From: Streptomyces sp. HB132 | GTDB lineage: Bacteria; Actinomycetota; Actinomycetes; Streptomycetales; Streptomycetaceae | DNA length: 64,000 nucleotides | NCBI RefSeq assembly: GCF_016909575.1 | Contig: NZ_JAFBGA010000006.1 | Location: 310,001-374,000 of the forward strand | Reading direction: 5' to 3' | Shown here: positions 63,075-64,000 of the stretch, piece by piece | Layout: every line of letters begins with the position of its first letter | How positions within the stretch are numbered: the first letter of the stretch is position 1 | Translations under genes and position numbers: made by a program | Notes under the pieces: model-generated | What the model was told of the DNA's origin: nothing | The model's input: the letters and a program-made list of their open reading frames with translations, nothing else | The model's database searches: none

Positions 63075-63854
63075 ATGACGTCGCAGAACTATCTTTCCGA
63101 ACTCTTCTCGCTGGAAGGCCGGGTCGCCGTGGTGACCGGCGGCAGTTCCGGCATCGGGCGTGCCATCACGGGGGCACTCGCGCACGCCGGCGCGAGCGTG
63201 GTGGTCGTGGCGCGCAGGGAGGCGGAACTGGTACGCACCGTCGGTGAACTCGATGCCGACGGCTGCCGGGCGGCCTGGGTGAGCGCCGACCTCGGGACCA
63301 CCGAGGGCGTGAGCGCGGCCGGTGACGGTGCGGCGGCCGCGTTCGGTGAGCCGGACATCCTCGTCAACTGTGCGGGCGTGAATCTCCGTCCGCCGATGAG
63401 CGAGCTCGACGAGGACGTGTGGGACACCACGATGACGGTGAACCTCAAGGCCCCTTACCTGCTGGGCCGCAGGTTCGGCCCCGGCATGGCCGAGCGCGGT
63501 TACGGGCGGATCATCCACATCACGTCCCAGCAGGCGCACCGGGCGTTCGTGCGGAGCGGGGCGTACGGCGTCTCCAAGGGCGCGCTGGAGTCACTGGCCC
63601 GTTCCCAGGCCGAGGCGTGGTCGCCGCACGGCGTCACCTGCAACACGCTGGTGCCGGGGTTCGTGATGACACCACTCAATGAGCGGCTGTCGTCCGACCC
63701 GGAGCGGGTGGCGGCGCTGGCCGCACGCACGATGGTGGGGCGCAACGGGCTGGCCGGGGACTTCGCGGGCGCAGCGGTGTTCCTGGCGAGCGCGGCCTCC
63801 TCGTACGTCACCGGGCAGTCGCTCTTCGTCGACGGCGGGTTCTCGGTGCACTGA
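63075..63854 (+). CDS. Short-chain dehydrogenase/reductase, 3-oxoacyl-ACP/gluconate dehydrogenase-like
   Basis: 259 residues. TGGSSGIG cofactor motif near 21, NCAG near 96, catalytic YxxxK in AYGVSKGALES, and the C-terminal ASSYVTGQSLFVDGGF typical of classical SDRs. ATG 63075. It ends before a perfect hairpin. No sign of cluster-type promoter; likely primary metabolism. Confidence 0.85.
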   Translation: MTSQNYLSELFSLEGRVAVVTGGSSGIGRAITGALAHAGASVVVVARREAELVRTVGELDADGCRAAWVSADLGTTEGVSAAGDGAAAAFGEPDILVNCAGVNLRPPMSELDEDVWDTTMTVNLKAPYLLGRRFGPGMAERGYGRIIHITSQQAHRAFVRSGAYGVSKGALESLARSQAEAWSPHGVTCNTLVPGFVMTPLNERLSSDPERVAALAARTMVGRNGLAGDFAGAAVFLASAASSYVTGQSLFVDGGFSVH

Positions 63855-63864
63855 GGCGATCCGG

Positions 63865-63895
63865 CGTCCGGCGCGGACATCGTCCGCGCCGGACG
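63865..63895. terminator. Bidirectional terminator between convergent genes
   Basis: A perfect 14-bp stem (63865-63878 with 63882-63895) with loop ATC, 11 bp after the SDR stop and 7 bp before the end of the opposing gene. Confidence 0.7.
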
Positions 63896-63901
63896 GCCAC
63901 T

Positions 63902-64000
63902 TCAGCCTTCGGCTCCCGGCGCCACGTCCTCGGTCGCGGCGGCGACCGCAGCGGCGACGTCGGACGATGCCACGTCCTTGTCGATGCCGAGCCCCGACAG
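63902..64000 (-). CDS. C-terminus of an unidentified protein
   Basis: The last 32 codons of a minus-strand gene entering from the right edge (ends IDKDVASSDVAAAVAAAT EDVAPGAEG). Alanine-rich tail; no family can be recognised. Confidence 0.5.
   Translation of the reverse strand: MSGLGIDKDVASSDVAAAVAAATEDVAPGAEG

Noticed and set aside
1..64000. CRISPR arrays, tRNA or rRNA genes, attachment sites
   Set aside because: No regularly spaced repeats, tRNA-like cloverleaf or rRNA signature was seen while reading; specialised scans could not be run.

Overview
The window is high-GC actinobacterial DNA. Gene density, GTG/TTG starts, strong third-position G/C bias and rare TTA codons all point to Streptomyces. 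About 50 kb (1-49,830) is one secondary-metabolite locus. The rest is a strip of broken genes (about 49,900-57,020) followed by what looks like chromosomal backbone, including a gluABCD amino-acid transporter (58,236-64,000).

The cluster encodes a modular type I polyketide synthase primed by a beta-amino acid, of the vicenistatin/polyene-macrolactam type. An eight-gene minus-strand operon (44,275 to 36,025) matches the known vicenistatin starter pathway function by function. It holds a two-subunit B12 glutamate mutase (glutamate to 3-methylaspartate), an adenylating enzyme and stand-alone ACP that load it, a PLP decarboxylase giving 3-aminoisobutyryl-ACP, and a second adenylating enzyme that caps the amine with an aminoacyl group. 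An acyltransferase then moves the capped starter to the PKS, and an iminopeptidase removes the cap. Next comes a PKS with an N-terminal loading ACP plus two KS-AT-DH-KR-ACP modules, then a two-module PKS (its first AT is methylmalonyl-type), a one-module KS-AT-DH-KR-ACP protein, a KS-AT-KR-ACP protein and the start of another PKS that runs off the left edge. In gene order this gives five consecutive DH/KR (olefin-forming) modules and then a hydroxyl, so a polyene macrolactam is expected. The thioesterase and the remaining modules lie outside the window.

Regulation and tailoring: a LuxR-family LAL activator (11,320-14,127) with two TTA codons sits among the PKS genes. Five promoters in the cluster share one architecture: TAGGGG-N4-TAGGGG, then 23-24 bp, then a TAGCGT-like -10 box, always in the direction of transcription. 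They precede the one-module PKS gene, the loading PKS gene, the starter operon, the tailoring operon and an SDR gene. The tailoring operon carries two paralogous P450s, a ferredoxin and a methylmalonyl-CoA-mutase-like protein that has lost its key catalytic residues and an internal segment.

Right of the cluster, 49,903-57,021 is a patchwork of truncated, frameshifted or nonsense-mutated fragments around a few intact genes: a P-loop kinase, an ASCH-NUDIX fusion, a small secreted protein and an AfsR-like regulator. It looks like a recombination scar between the cluster and the conserved chromosome. No rRNA, tRNA, CRISPR or complete insertion sequence was seen.
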